This document shows positions 50,501-61,394 of a stretch of DNA of 64,000 nt, one piece after another. Origin of the DNA: Gymnorhina tibicen. Taxonomy: Eukaryota > Chordata > Aves > Passeriformes > Artamidae. The stretch is from contig VXAZ01005695.1 of the NCBI GenBank assembly GCA_013399875.1, forward strand, positions 186,001 through 250,000. The letters are read 5' to 3'. Every line of letters starts with the position of its first letter. Positions within the stretch are counted from its first letter, which is position 1. Position numbers and translations under genes: made by a program. The notes beneath the pieces were generated by a model that was given only the letters and a program-made list of their open reading frames with translations, was not told where the DNA came from and made no database searches.

Positions 50501-53500
50501 GGACAGTTCCTTCCTGGCTGATTAGTGTCTATCTTGTTTTTGCCACAACACAAAGGGGTTTATTTCCCCAAATACAAGTGTTTTCTCTTATATAATAGTT
50601 GATATTCTCTACGTTCATATTCTTTTAACCTGTCTCAAATGCTAACCCTCAAAGTCATGCTATGCCAGTGATTTCCACAGGGCCAAATGAAAAGGTATGC
50701 CTCTACCATTTTATTAGTTATAAATTTGAACTCCATGTACTTTTTCCTTTACTATTCACTAGGTCATTACACTACTTTTCTGCCCCTTATTTATTTATTC
50801 TATAAGCAGCCCTAGATTTTTCTTAAATATGTATTGAAATTTTTTTTGTTTGTGATCCAGGCCAACATCAGTGAGCACAGACATGATTCATAGCTTAGCT
50901 CTGGATGGGACAAAAGACTCAAAATACCAGGTTCATAGAAAGTACACCTATGCTGAGCTGCTCCATGTAAGTACTGCTTGAAAATACTAGTTGTCTTGAA
51001 TGGCAGGTTAAAACACTTTATTCTGCAGTATGAAGTAGTCAATAATGGGGAGAAACTGGTTTAATTATATCAATGCCAGTGCTTTATGCAGAGGTATGAT
51101 TAGAATGTCTGCATTTTCTTTGTTGTATCTGTCACCTATTTGATAGGAAATCATGGCACACACAGAGGTTTATTTTCACTAGAAAGTGTTGATCTTCTCC
51201 ATAGTGACCATGTGTTCAGTAGGCTATTATGGAAAACTCTGTGGATAAATGCTTCAGTGGTGTCATTGCCTAGGAAAGTATACCAGGCTTACAGTGAAAA
51301 CTGTATCTGCCTTAGAAAATCATTAAAATCATAACATTCATAAGAGGAAAATGTTTCATTTGTACAGTCCCTCATTATTGCTTGTGTACTTCATTCTTTT
51401 CTTTATTGAATTATTGCCTGTCAAGCAGGTCTTCAGTTGAGCAAACCTCAGGAGAGACAGGCCGCACAGATGTGCCTTTTCTCAACAACTGTTAAAATGC
51501 TGACAAATCAAATACATGAGATGTCAACATCTGGTAATCTAAAATATATCCAAAACCTTTCTCATTTGTGGAATGGTCTCAAAACAGCCTGCTGTTTCAT
51601 GGAGGTATTGATACCCACAGGCTTACAACTAAAAGAAAAAAATTAAGGAATCTGAGCCCACTGACATGTGCATGGGGTTTGCTGAGCACTTAGGCACATG
51701 CTTGTTTGTTTTGCACTTCAAAATTATGCTTTGTTTATTACTTCACTGCAATCATTTTACTTTGTTGTTTTCGACAGAAAAAACTGTTAGTCTTTGCAAT
51801 TAGGGGACATTTGCAGTTGGGAATGTATATTCAGCGAAAGCTCATACCATGAACTATTAGTTTTTATACATCATCATATGCAGTTTCCCTCTTACTGAGG
51901 GAGGAAAATAGCATAAATTTACACTGGTTAGGCTGGACACTACAGTCAAGACCCCACAATTTGCCATTACAAATACGATGCAAAGGGGAATGCAGGGATT
52001 CATAGTTTAACTTCATACTGGGGAGGGATATCTTCCTACTCTGCTTCAAAAGTCTGGCTTCCTCCGGCCCTTCTCCATCCCTGTAACTCTTTGGAAGGAC
52101 GCTGATTGCCAGCCACCACACTCATCTGCTTCCACTTCTGCTATCAGGGACAGCAAGTCAGCCATAATTTCTCTCTTGTTATCATCAGAAGTTAATTTAC
52201 TACTTACAGAAGCCTCTTCTGGCTTCTCTGTGAGTACTGAAAAAATGGATGTATTCTTCCTCAAATGCTCTAGGAGCTAGCCATGGTAACAACCATGGAT
52301 TTCTGGCTCCCTAAATTGCTTAGGATTTTGTTGCTCATGTCAGTGGTGTAACCCCAGAAGATGTATCTTTTGTTCCATGACAGTTAAATGTTTTGAATCT
52401 TGACCAAATAACCACCTCTTAACTTCTCTTAATTCAAAACACAGTAGCCTGAGCTGAGACAACTCTTGACAGCTATCTGATGTCGTTGAGTATCACTGGA
52501 ATTCTCCAGAGCTAAAGACTTAATGACAGAATTAAGGCCAGGTTTGTTTTTCTGTTTTAAGTATTGAGGAACCACCTAAGGGATGCTATGTTCACTTCGC
52601 TACTCTGCATGTCTTCAGTCATCAGATTTATTCCATTGGATGTGAATATTTAGTGGGAAAATGGTGTGGAGGGCTATGATCAATTGCATATGTAGTAGAA
52701 AATGGAGTCTACTTCCTTGGGATGAAGATACTAATTGAACACACTTCATGGCCTTCCATTGCAATGTACTGACATTTGAAAATAATGAAAGCCTGTTATT
52801 CCTTGCTGTATAACTATGTTTTATTTGTCCAGGGAAAAAGTGCTGCTGGCAGTGTTGTCTTTGGGGGATCAGGAATTGAAAGCATGCTGCAGTCTCTTTA
52901 TTTGGAGAACAGAGCAGGCTACTACTTCACACAATTCTGTGAGAAGTCAGGGAATAAGGTATGAATGTTTTCCTACTCTGTGATAATTTAGTTCACAGTT
53001 GACTGAATGCCAAGTTATAGAGGGCAGCCAGACTGAAAAAAAAGAAATGGAGAAAGAAAGATTGATGACTGGATGAATTATTACTTTAGAGACTCCAATC
53101 CCTCAACAACAATAAACTGTTCATGTATATATGCAAACTAATGACAGGTCTTAACCAAGCTGTCATATTCTTACTGTCTCAAACCTATTGGAATTCTTAT
53201 TGTACCATCAGGGATAAAAAAAAAAAAGACTAATAATTTTTAAAAACTAACCTTTAACTTGGCAGAAAAAAAGGAGGTCTTAACCCACAAAAACCATTTT
53301 CTAAAAAGATGGAAAATGTGCTGTGCTATTACTCATGATAATCTGATTTCTTCTTACTTTTTGGGTTAGTGATGTCCAAAATCTCTGATATTTTTAAAAT
53401 GTTCTTATGCTTCCATGAATCTCCTTGGATTTCTGAGAACTGTAACACTATTTCTTCTATGTAGTCAGCAGATCTATCATTCATTGCTGGGTGTAAATTG

Positions 53501-56500
53501 AGGATTGGATTGGAACAAGTTATGAATATTGAGTTAGTGTTTAGTGGCTTTGCAGAAAAATTGAGTCTTTAGGGGAGGTTTGAATGCAATCAAGATGGAC
53601 ATCTGTTTCACCACTAGCACAACCCAGAATCCAGCAGCAGTAGCTAGAAATCCCTCTGGCTTCTAGAAGGCAAGATCCAATGTTTCCAAAGCTGAATACC
53701 TTCAGCTAAAAATGTTAAATGTGTACAGACAGAAATCTAAATAAACTTATTTTGTCATTGGAGATAGGCAACCACCCACGTGTCTCTAGCCTTTCCAGGT
53801 ACCAGGCTCGTTTCAAAATTATTTGCTTAAAGTTTTCTCTTCAACTGTGAAGCCTATTTCACTCATGTTCCAGGTCTGGAAGGCTACGGTTTGTGGAACA
53901 AAGTTCCCTACCCCCATCTTTTTGGAATGCATTCTTTATTGGTTAGTGATGGGGGTTTCAGGGTATTTTTAAGGTCTGAACCCATAAACACATGATTAAA
54001 ACAGAGGACTTGGGGAAAGATCTAGGCTTCTTCTGAAAGATCTTCTGCTGTTTGTTTGAATTTATGAGATGAGGCCAAGACTCTGGGTCTCAGAAATGCA
54101 TGTAATAAAAATATAATGATAGTCCCAGTAATATATGTCAAATACATAGTATTTAACTGTTTTGGTTATTGCTGCAAAATGCTATTTTACCATGGCACAA
54201 ACTCTGCATGTCCGTTATCAGCATCTCTTCTTTAGCACTGGCTTTATGCCACTGAAATGTGGTTACTCTTCAAATGTTAACTACAGTGTTAATGGTTTTA
54301 ATGGCCAATTATGCATAAAGGATACAATAAAAGATAGAGTATCACTGTGACGATGCTATTAAATATGTTGTCCTTCTGCCAGTATGCAACAGAAGATTAA
54401 ATCCATCTTAAATTGAGCTTGATTTATGATGACCCCAAGGAGCTAAATAATTACTTGGAAAGTCAACTTTTTATAAAGTTGTGATATTTGGGTAGCAATA
54501 ACTTAGAATATTTTTCATCTCTAGTTGTGGAAGAACAGCGTGTACTTTTGGTTCGACCTACAGGCTTATCATCAGCTTTTTTACCAAGAAACCCTTCAAC
54601 ATTTTCAAATATGCAAGCAAGCTCAAGTAAGTTGTAAATAATGTGTTTTTCCTTCAAAAATACATTTGCTCATTCCCTTCACAAATGCATTTGTTCAGTG
54701 TAAAGACTGACAAGAAGATAGAAAATAGAAAAGTTTCCAAATCTTGACAACCCACACCAAAGTAAATCTGTGTTGTGGACAATAAAAGAAGCTCTTTGGA
54801 TTGTTTCCATGGAATTTCTTGATTCAAACATTAAACATGGATAGTTTGATTTCCAGGCTCTGCAGCGTGTTCCCAGTTTTATCTGTTATACTCAGTTTAC
54901 CTAAACTCCCCTTTGCTACACTGTGTCATACTTGGAAACTGTCTGCTTAGTGTTAACATCAGAGACAGTATTTTTTCTAAACCATCTAATTGTGCTGTAC
55001 CTTTCCTTCCATCTCCTGTGTGGATTAGAATTGCAGATCTCATAGTACAGACTTCAGATAATGACCTCAGTAATGAAAACTGATCTTTGTCAGCCCTGTT
55101 TAATTTTTATGATTGTCAGGGCATCATTATTATCTTTACCATGATTGTTATCCCCCTAAATAGATCTTTCAACCCTCATTTAATGTTAAGTGGAACTGAT
55201 ATTTCCAGTAAAAGAGTATTCTACTTGAGCATGCACTTAGCCCACAGTGGTGCTGATGGCACAGTAGACTGATTCCATCAGGGAAAGAAATTGCAACAGT
55301 GTGATATCATTAGAAGAACTCTGAGGAACTTTTAAAATCACTTTGTGAAACTTTGGTCTGATTTTCCTCTCTAAAGCTTGTGTAGGAGTATATCCTATCC
55401 GCATATTTCAATATATACTGTAATAGAGCAAAGCTACTTCACATGTCATTGGAAAAAATATCTGTAGAGAGCAGGTGAGAATAACCTCTTTATATGACAT
55501 GTTACTGAGCATCTGGACGTCCTTGAACTTGTCTTCTTTTCCTTCTTGGAGATTTTATTGGGCAAATGACAGAATTTTGCATATTTGTCCAGAATTCTCA
55601 TCTGAATCACTGTTATTTGTACAGAACCTCCAAGCAGAGGCCAAGGCATGGATTCCTCCTTCTCTCCTGTCTCATACTGGATAAACTGAACTGCTACCCT
55701 CTTTAGTTGTTTTCCCCTACAGCTCTTTTTATGGCTTGAGGCTGTGGGCAACTGAATGTCTCCTTAAGTCTGACTGTCTCCTGCATCTGCCCAGGCCTGT
55801 GTGTAGCTGGGGACCTCCTCACAGGAGATATGCAAGTTGATCATATCTAGTCTGTGTCACCATTTTCCTATGTGTTTTATTGCAGGCCAAAGCTTAGCTT
55901 ATGGTCCTTGATGGTTTTCATTTTGGTTTATTTTCCCACCAGTTTACATTCTTTTTGCAGTGGTTGCGTGGCTGAAAATTTAAGGCCCAGGTCTTTTTTA
56001 CTAATCTTATTTCCAGTGCTGGCCTGGTGGTGACAGCAGAACATCATACAATCAGTGTTACCAGGCAATTGCAGACAGTACATACCCATAGCCATTAAAG
56101 TAAATACATCAAAACTAAATATGTGAAACTGTTCCATTAGCATAACTAACAGCTGAAATGTAACATAACAAATCAACACATGTGCTGCAACATTTGGTAT
56201 TATTCTCAAGCTTGCCTTTTAAGGCTGCAGAAAAATTATACTTGTTTTCATTGGAACACCGTAAAGAGTCAAGCTGCAACCAGTCTACAGAGTCTGCTTA
56301 CGGAAGGGATGCCTTCCCAAATTCTGCACTTACCTTTGGCAGAAGAAGACAGTCAGTCCAAATACTCCTAAGAGAATGTGAATCAGATACACATGACACA
56401 ATATATATCAAAATATATATTGTCATATATATTTTACTGTTTATTACAGAAAGAGACTTGCAGAGACAGAGTATTCCATATGCGTGCTGCCTGCTTCCTG

Positions 56501-59500
56501 TTAGAAACAAGAACAAACCTTGATTGCTGGGTATCTGCTACTCATTGTTTCATTTGTTAGGCATTGTTATCTCAGCTTTATGATAGATAGAGTAATAAAA
56601 TGCTTTCCAAGGTACATATGTATTCACGTGGGGAAAGAAACTACAGTGACAATGAAATCTGATGGATAAGAATAATGACAAGTACCGGTAATCATCCAGG
56701 AATGTAAATGGTTATTCACTGTAAACATATGCACAGGAGTGTAAAAAATTTGAAAACAAAACCAATACGAAAACATATAATATTGGGTTTTAATTTTAAA
56801 AAAAGTTACTTAGAATTAGAAAGTTTAATACAGTTATGGGAAATACAATATTTTAACACTAGAATCAATTTAGATAAAGGTAGACCTCATTACTGTGAAC
56901 TTTTAAGGTCAGATACAAGATTTATGTTAGAGGGAAGCGATGATGGAGATTAAGGCAGTTCAGCCTCTCTGTTTAACACCAGCCAGTGCATTGCATTCTT
57001 CCATCATATGATTCTGCCAAGCAGCTGCACAAGCCCCTTGTTTAGATCAGAGCACTATCCATTCCTTTGGGCAGCAGTACAAAGCACTTGGACTTAAATC
57101 TTTCTTGCATTTCTTGCTTCACTCCAGTCATTCTGAAATTGCTTATCAAAGCCTTCTCATTTGGGGATGAATTCACATCAGACCCCAAGGCCTGTAAAAT
57201 CCCTGATTTGGAAAGTCATAAATGAGGCCAAAGTCTTAATCTGAATTTTCTAAGCATTTTGTATAATCAGGTTTGTGCAATCATAAGTAATTCCAATATG
57301 CAAACTGACCGAATTTTCAGATAAGGTTTTGGGTTTAATCCGTCACATATTCACATTTATAGGAGGATTTACACCTGGCAGGTAGAAAAATTCTTGTGTT
57401 TTTCAATGGGAGCAAAACAATGAATCAACAAAGTTTAATATGCTCTTGATGTCATATGCTTCAGATTTTTGTATGATTTCTGTTAATCCATAAGTTCATT
57501 TAATGTAATTTTTCCTGTTGATCGCTTAGGAGATTGACCAATATAACAGTTTCCATATTCTATTGAGAATGAGAAAACCTCAAGAATTCCATGACATGGG
57601 AGTAAAAAAGGCTATGATTAATACTTTTTATAAAATGTATCTTGCAAACTGCATTGCCCAGTGTCGAAGGCTGTGAACAGACACTTCTCCTCTTTTTTGA
57701 CATGTCTAGAACTCTTCTCAGTTGGTTTTCCTGCAGTCCTTGCAATTGAATCTGTGCAGATCTACAGATGCACCTCAACCCTGTGCAAGGGACACACGGA
57801 TGAAAGCTACTTCTCATTTCTCTCCTGTCTGCAAGTGCATGTATTTACTTACTTGGACAAGTCCCATAGCAACAGATTCTTACAAGAACTCAAGTAAAAT
57901 GATGCCAAATCCTCAGACACTGTAAATATGCATCCTTCAAATGAAGAGGTCATAATGATTACACCACCAAGGGTCTGGTTCTTTGAGTTTGGAAAAGTGC
58001 ATTCCTCTAGCTAGCTTAACCACCTCTAAAGTTTTGCTTCATGTGTATTGCCAAACCTAACTATTGGTTCTGGAGACAAATACGTGAATACGTGTCTTTA
58101 CTCAGGACCGGTTTTGCATGTGAAATTATACAGAACTGGGGGCAGTTCTGCAGGTAGAGCAGCCTGCAAAGGCAGTCCCTAATGTGGCAATATATTACAA
58201 CAGGTTCATGTGAGCAGATTGTCAATAGCTTTTGGTCAACACTTCTTAGTCTGGGCGATTTCTGACTTGATAGGCTGATATTTTTTGCCAGCTCTAAAGA
58301 AGAGTAGCAAATATACTCAAGTTGACCTATTTCATACAAAATTATAGGGGAAAGGAATTCCACCCAAGAAACTAGTGGTGTGGGGTTTTTTATTTTATTT
58401 TATTCTTAAAACTATGCTCAAAATATCACTCATTTAAGGAACCAGGTTAATTTGTGCTAAAATATTGAAGACCTCTTTTTGAAGCTTTTTACTAATTTAC
58501 AGATCCGTTGTGTGATAAGTCATAACAGGTGGACCAATGTAGTCCCAATGCCAACTGAAATGGTTAATCCCTTTTTAAAAAGGCTATTTTTAAAGATACC
58601 ACATCTTTATATCATTGGACTTGTCCCTTCTAATTTGGCTAATTTTATACATTAAATGTTTTGAATCGGACTTAACATGATGTAACTGAAACTTTCCTAG
58701 TGTTAGGGCTCTTCAAAATAACTTGCAACTTTTGAAATCACTGCAAATCTAATTAAAGTTGTTAAATTTAAATGTACGTAGGGATTTGCTGAGAAGGGTT
58801 TAATTTAGGATAAATGTGGTCTTGTTTTCAGCTAAGACTCTTCCTATGGATGTCCTCTTTCTTTTACACCTTGCACCTGCGTATCCATTATAGCACTGAT
58901 GGGCCAGAGTAGGCCAGAGTAGGCACAAACCATCTTTGTTTTCAGTGAAAATGTAGAAATCTGGAAAGAGTGTAGAATCCTGCATACACAACAAATACAG
59001 TAATCATAACAAGAGCTAACTGGGGGATGAATGTCAGCTATCATAGCCCTATATTCCTCAATGACCTAATACCAGAAGAATCAAAGGGTTTGTTTCAAAT
59101 TGTAAAGGTCCAAAATAATGGGGATATACTCTATTACTGTTGCTGTTTGAACGAGAGAGTCTAATAAATCAACATTTAATTTAAAACAAACAGAAACATA
59201 GTTATTTAATGTACTCAAATATTCTTCCTTTGTGCTTGAAATCTAAGCACATCAGTGTTTTATTACTGCTTGAACACAGACTAAACGTATTATTTTCTTC
59301 TCTTCTGTTGCTTTGTACATCTACTAGTTACAGCTGGATTTTAGAAACATAAGGAAATGAGAATTATCAGAATCCTGAATTCTTCATTGTCAAACCTGGG
59401 TGATAATAAATATTGAAAATGGACTTGTCAGTGCTATCCTAGAGAGAAATTCTGATTTATGCTACTAATCTTGTCCCTGACTGTATGTTTAAAATATAGT

Positions 59501-60650
59501 TAGACTTTAACAGTATGAAGAAGAGAAAATATTTATATGAAATATAATTTGGCAGCATCTTTTTTTTACTTGAGTTCCTAGCTGCAGTCAGAATAATGAA
59601 ATTTTAGAAAACTATTCTGGAATATCCTCCTCCAAGATATTCCTGGAAAAAAAGTGTTTTACTCTGAGTTTTCAATGTTCATTTTCACAGCATAGTTTAT
59701 GAAACATTTAGAAAACAAGAGTTGTATGAAGGGGACTGTATGAAAAAAAAAAAGAAATAAATAAAAACATTACTCTGCGCTTCAAGAATGAGCTGTTAGG
59801 GAGAAGGAAATATCCTCCAGGTTTAGCTTTCAGCTCCCTGTACATGTTGAATGGCAAATTCTGTGCTTCAGATAAGAAGCACATTGTAGTTGTTGCTTTG
59901 GAAGGGCTTAGACCTTAGTTGTGTGGTGGTATCTCCTGCACGGATCCTGTACTATGATAAGAGTCTCACCATTGTCAAAAAAGTACATAAGAGAACCTCC
60001 ACACAGAATGAAATCGTGTAATTTTTCATTAATTTTAACCTCAAGTTTACAAATTACATCTCTTAGAAGAAGATGCCTTCACTAATTGGCCCAGCACATA
60101 TTCTGCAAAACAACAGTGTGACTTCATGAAGAGTGCAGTTGCTGTTATAATTGTGGTTATCTGAATCTAAGTATCAGCCAAATATATCCAGGTGAAAATT
60201 GCATTAAGCATTACTTTGTGGTCTAACCATTTTAACAAGTAAGAGTAAAAATGGCAGAGGGATCCATTATATCAATGACTGAATTTTGGACAAAGTAATA
60301 ATACTAGTGAAAATAAGGTAGCTGTAATTAGATATATGTTCTGAACATACAGTAGGGCAGTGGGGGACAAATATGCATTAATTTTCTCCTCTAAGGGGCT
60401 GTGACCATTGAAATGGATGATGGCTAAGAAACAGTTTTCTTCTGTTTTATTGTAGTTCCTTTATGCAACTTACATTGCTCCATCTGCCAGTATGGACATT
60501 GAACTCCATCAGAATAAGAAAAATATGATTTATCAGAAAATTGACCCAGCTTTTGAGGACCTTTTTGACCCAGCAGAAGAACATATCCTCACTATTCTGC
60601 TGGAACCATGGATGAAAATGGTGGAAGCAGACAAATACACTTATAGAAAG
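26445..60650 (+). CDS. RGS22: Regulator of G-protein signalling 22, N-terminal 15 coding exons (partial)
   Basis: RGS22 is a large protein with several RGS-like folds, known in mammals mainly from testis. RGS domains bind activated G-alpha subunits and speed GTP hydrolysis. The exons assembled here give 798 codons of about 1260 in human; the rest lies beyond the right edge. The order of conserved blocks matches the mammalian protein: MRSKRLTTEPP, LATDDMLVDYFNEFLSLP, KKERLPAFLESDCYFEYR, MKKFYVSLG, LGERYWWLWMDIERLK, PRFCVTHS, LQSLYLENRAGYYFTQFC, YFWFDLQAYHQLFYQETLQ and FEDLFDPAEEHIL. All introns are GT-AG and the phases join correctly, except for one extra base in exon 8 that causes a TGA at 46491. 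The gene lies about 13 kb downstream of FBXO43 on the same strand, as in mammals. Identification comes from recall of the mammalian protein, not a search. Confidence 0.95.
27113..27141 (+). CDS. RGS22: RGS22 coding exon 2 (29-base microexon)
   Basis: It lies between a T-rich acceptor (TCTTTTTTTCAG) and donor TTA|GTAAGT. It completes Glu9 and adds PPCITEEML (residues 10-18), aligned with the mammalian EPPTITEEEF block. It ends in phase 0. Confidence 0.85.
27142..29737. other. RGS22: RGS22 intron 2
   Basis: 2.6 kb with nothing recognised beyond the splice sites. Confidence 0.5.
29738..29800 (+). CDS. RGS22: RGS22 coding exon 3
   Basis: It encodes EECLATDDMLVDYFNEFLSLP in two conserved halves (residues 19-39), nearly the same as mammals. 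Acceptor CTCTCTGCAG and donor CCG|GTAAGT are strong. Both ends are phase 0. Confidence 0.92.
30020..30550 (-). mobile_element. CR1-type LINE, 3' fragment in RGS22 intron 3
   Basis: The minus strand encodes WNRLPREVVESPSLEIFKNHL and LLEQVQWRATKVTKGLEQL pieces typical of the CR1 ORF2 C-terminus. The 3' end lies at the ATAGAATCACAGAATGG side near 30026. It is truncated and frame-broken, and antisense to RGS22. Confidence 0.9.
33940..33985. repeat. Remnant of an old palindromic repeat
   Basis: GTCAATG (33955-33961) and CATTGAC (33972-33978) are exact inverted arms inside a sequence of the type 'AAATCCTGG ... AAAGTCAATGGGAG'. The pattern resembles a widespread foldback repeat of reptiles and birds that I know from turtle and crocodile genomes. 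The family name is not certain. Confidence 0.4.
35560..36065 (-). mobile_element. CR1-type LINE, decayed 3' fragment in RGS22 intron 3
   Basis: The element opens with ACAGAATCACAGATTATTGT and a 'GGAAGGGACTTTGAGA' block on the + strand, the reverse of a CR1 3' end. It continues through 'CAGCCTGTCCCAATGCTAATC' to 'GGATGCAGTATTCCAG'. The minus-strand frame keeps RMHLEYCIQFWVP. It is more diverged than the other CR1 copies. Confidence 0.8.
38417..38638 (+). CDS. RGS22: RGS22 coding exon 4
   Basis: It encodes residues 40-113 in 74 full codons, including VKFNSDVGAFEVVNYAPQCLE and PSPIYDVLRKAENDG. Acceptor CTTTTGTAG and donor ATG|GTAAGC. The N-terminal half aligns well with mammals and the second half is diverged. 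Confidence 0.9.
38639..42397. other. RGS22: RGS22 intron 4
   Basis: 3.8 kb, AT-rich. One palindromic repeat remnant (40800-40905) is visible; otherwise nothing is recognised. Confidence 0.5.
40800..40905. repeat. Foldback repeat remnant in RGS22 intron 4
   Basis: The left arm AGCAAAGCACTTAAG (40805-40819) pairs with AAGTGCT (40871-40877) and AGCTTTGCT (40881-40889), with a small insertion. The inner part 'ACATGCTTAAACTTAA' and the trailing 'GGATTGGATCC' are typical of an old non-coding palindromic repeat seen across reptiles and birds. It is probably a DNA-transposon-derived element, but the family is uncertain. Confidence 0.5.
42398..42483 (+). CDS. RGS22: RGS22 coding exon 5
   Basis: It encodes QLNQEQAIQWIKKERLPAFL and ESDCYFEY (residues 114-141) and two bases of Arg142. 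The IKKERLPAFLESDCYFEYR block is invariant relative to mammals. Acceptor TTTTTTAATAG; donor CAG|GTATTG. Confidence 0.93.
42484..44396. other. RGS22: RGS22 intron 5
   Basis: 1.9 kb. At about 43840-43870 there is a 'TTATCATCTGCAAGTTTGATCAG' block resembling reversed CR1/L3 sequence, and at about 44195-44240 a short CR1-like 3' end. Both are too weak to delimit. Confidence 0.4.
44397..44562 (+). CDS. RGS22: RGS22 coding exon 6
   Basis: Its first base completes Arg142, followed by LAKLISQVEWSKSGINFII and later TMKKFYVSLGE (to residue 197). Acceptor TTATTTTTAG; donor GAG|GTAAAA. It ends in phase 0. Confidence 0.92.
44645..44758 (+). mobile_element. CR1-type LINE, terminal 3' fragment
   Basis: About 110 bases match the CR1 3' end in the sense direction. 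They contain 'CTAGTGCAGGGGGGTTGGAA', 'AGATGATTTTCAAGGTCCCT' and 'TTCAACCTAAACCATT', then the short terminal repeat TGATTCTC twice. It sits just after exon 6 of RGS22. Confidence 0.8.
45007..45178 (+). CDS. RGS22: RGS22 coding exon 7
   Basis: It encodes ATVSQVKDWFTLAKQGDSTK onwards (residues 198-254) plus one base. The front aligns with mammalian KDWFALAKQS and the remainder is diverged and hydrophilic. Acceptor CTTTTCCTAG; donor CTGG|GTAAGT. Confidence 0.85.
45179..46200. other. RGS22: RGS22 intron 7
   Basis: 1.0 kb; only the splice sites and pyrimidine tract were recognised. Confidence 0.5.
46201..46829 (+). CDS. RGS22: RGS22 coding exon 8 (large, frame broken)
   Basis: Acceptor TTTCCCCCTCAG; donor CAGAG|GTACTT. 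The front reads PSHTQLRVYLD in one frame as far as a TGA at 46491-46493. The rest reads on in the +1 frame: SSGPDSRAAWCISHGTYDTG, then the RGS-like FERFKKFIKGTLGERYWW and LWMDIERLK (about residues 426-457). That later frame is open back to 46474, so the switch lies between 46474 and 46493. Taken literally the protein would stop after 351 residues. The following exons are intact and in phase with the second frame, so a sequence error, splicing or a true mutation are all possible. Confidence 0.9.
47362..47523 (+). CDS. RGS22: RGS22 coding exon 9
   Basis: It encodes residues 464-517 and part of Trp518: QLSKMKKLYLLSSGDYFLSS, then LLRGDQWNIMHLRQIQPEVV and KPLLLY. Acceptor TTGACTGCAG. The donor must lie inside the Trp codon (TG|GTATGA) to continue into PRFCVTHS, which fits. 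Confidence 0.92.
48452..48623 (+). CDS. RGS22: RGS22 coding exon 10
   Basis: It encodes GPRFCVTHS and later KLKFWHTC and VDIDPFPQIVSLLPL (residues 518-575). Acceptor TTTTTCTCCCTAG; donor CAG|GTAAGA. The DIDPFPQ block is conserved with mammals. Confidence 0.92.
48624..50208. other. RGS22: RGS22 intron 10
   Basis: 1.6 kb, with no gene or clear repeat. A T-run interrupts an otherwise unremarkable sequence near 49650. Confidence 0.5.
50209..50348 (+). CDS. RGS22: RGS22 coding exon 11
   Basis: It encodes KSRTNSPTALLKLAKPNFSL and RSSRLPPALTGSQILQRDD (residues 576-621) and two bases of Trp622. It is basic, proline- and serine-rich and poorly conserved. Splice sites TGTCTTTTAG and TGTG|GTAAGT and the phase support it. 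Confidence 0.75.
50861..50966 (+). CDS. RGS22: RGS22 coding exon 12
   Basis: It completes Trp622 and encodes PTSVSTDMIHSLALDGTKDS and RKYTYAELLH (to residue 657). Similarity to mammals is low; the RRYAYTEE-like block is the best match. Acceptor TTGTGATCCAG; donor CAT|GTAAGT; ends in phase 0. Confidence 0.75.
50967..52832. other. RGS22: RGS22 intron 12
   Basis: 1.9 kb, with no recognised gene or repeat. Confidence 0.5.
52833..52958 (+). CDS. RGS22: RGS22 coding exon 13 (start of an RGS-like fold)
   Basis: It encodes residues 658-699 with GSGIESMLQSLYLENRAGYY and FTQFCEKSGNK. The leucine/phenylalanine spacing fits the first helices of an RGS fold. Acceptor TTATTTGTCCAG; donor AAG|GTATGA; both ends phase 0. 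Confidence 0.93.
52959..54524. other. RGS22: RGS22 intron 13
   Basis: 1.6 kb, with nothing recognised. Confidence 0.5.
54525..54626 (+). CDS. RGS22: RGS22 coding exon 14 (RGS-like fold, continued)
   Basis: It encodes LWKNSVYFWFDLQAYHQLFY and QETLQHFQICKQAQ (residues 700-733), nearly identical to mammals. Aromatic FWFDLQAYH is the typical 'FWxxxxxY' helix of RGS domains. Acceptor TTCATCTCTAG; donor CAA|GTAAGT. Confidence 0.95.
54627..60455. other. RGS22: RGS22 intron 14 (5.8 kb)
   Basis: AT-rich. It contains an AT-repeat patch near 56395-56440, short local duplications (for example 58906-58923) and poly-A runs near 59740. No gene or recognisable transposon was seen. Confidence 0.5.
60456..60650 (+). 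CDS. RGS22: RGS22 coding exon 15 (end of the RGS-like fold)
   Basis: It encodes residues 734-798 with FLYATYIAPSASMDIELHQN, FEDLFDPAEEHILTILLEPW and MKMVEADKYTYRK. This is the last RGS22 exon I can find in the window. Acceptor TTTTATTGTAG; donor AAG|GTAATA; phase 0 at both ends. The next exon must lie beyond 64000. Confidence 0.95.
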
Positions 60651-61394
60651 GTAATATCTGGATGAAACCATGAAAAATTCTTATTTCAGGGAAGAAAAAT
60701 TGCAAGAGCATTCATATGCAACCCTGTCATATTTATACTCAGGAAGGGAGAAGTATTACAAGATGTTACTTACTCACTCCTTTCTATCCTGAAACATGGA
60801 AATAGGCTGAGCTTCTTGTGGAGATCAGACTTCTCATCTGAAAGGAAGGTGTGGGCTTCATAGACTCCTTGGCCTGTGAATTAGGGAGGAACGCATCTTG
60901 CTATGGTAAAACGTCTCTTTGCACTCAGGAATTTTCATGTTTCTGCAATTGTACCATTCATCAAAAGTAATTTTTTTATGATGGGTTGCCCACAAACACT
61001 CTATATTTTTAATGATAAGCACATAGTAAGGTGGTTTTCTAGAGCATCAGTGCAGTGATAATAGGCATTTCTGGTGTTTAGAATTTAAGTGCAGCTACTG
61101 CTTAGCATAGAGGAAATGTGATATGGTGATCCATGTATTTGCCCCAAACACTTTTTAGATTGCTGCTCTAAATAAGTGGCTCAGAAGTGTACTCAGTTCT
61201 AATCCCAGAATGCTCTGAAAACTTGAATTGAGCATGCTCATGGAGGTCCAAGGAGATGGCTGCAATCCTGACTGCCTTTGACAAATAAGAACAAGAAATG
61301 GTGATGACATTGATGGTGATGACAGTGGTGGATGCTGTGGCTCTCTGTTCTTTGCAAACTTACCTGCAAGTTGCTAGCTGTAGGTCAAACTCAT

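Noticed and set aside
56395..56440. AT-rich inverted stretch as a possible RNA hairpin
   Set aside because: Simple ATATAT repeats form weak hairpins by chance, with no microRNA-like arm conservation visible.
56708..56953. 81-codon frame in RGS22 intron 14
   Set aside because: Lys/Asn-rich translation of AT-rich intron. No acceptor/donor pair or similarity supports an exon.
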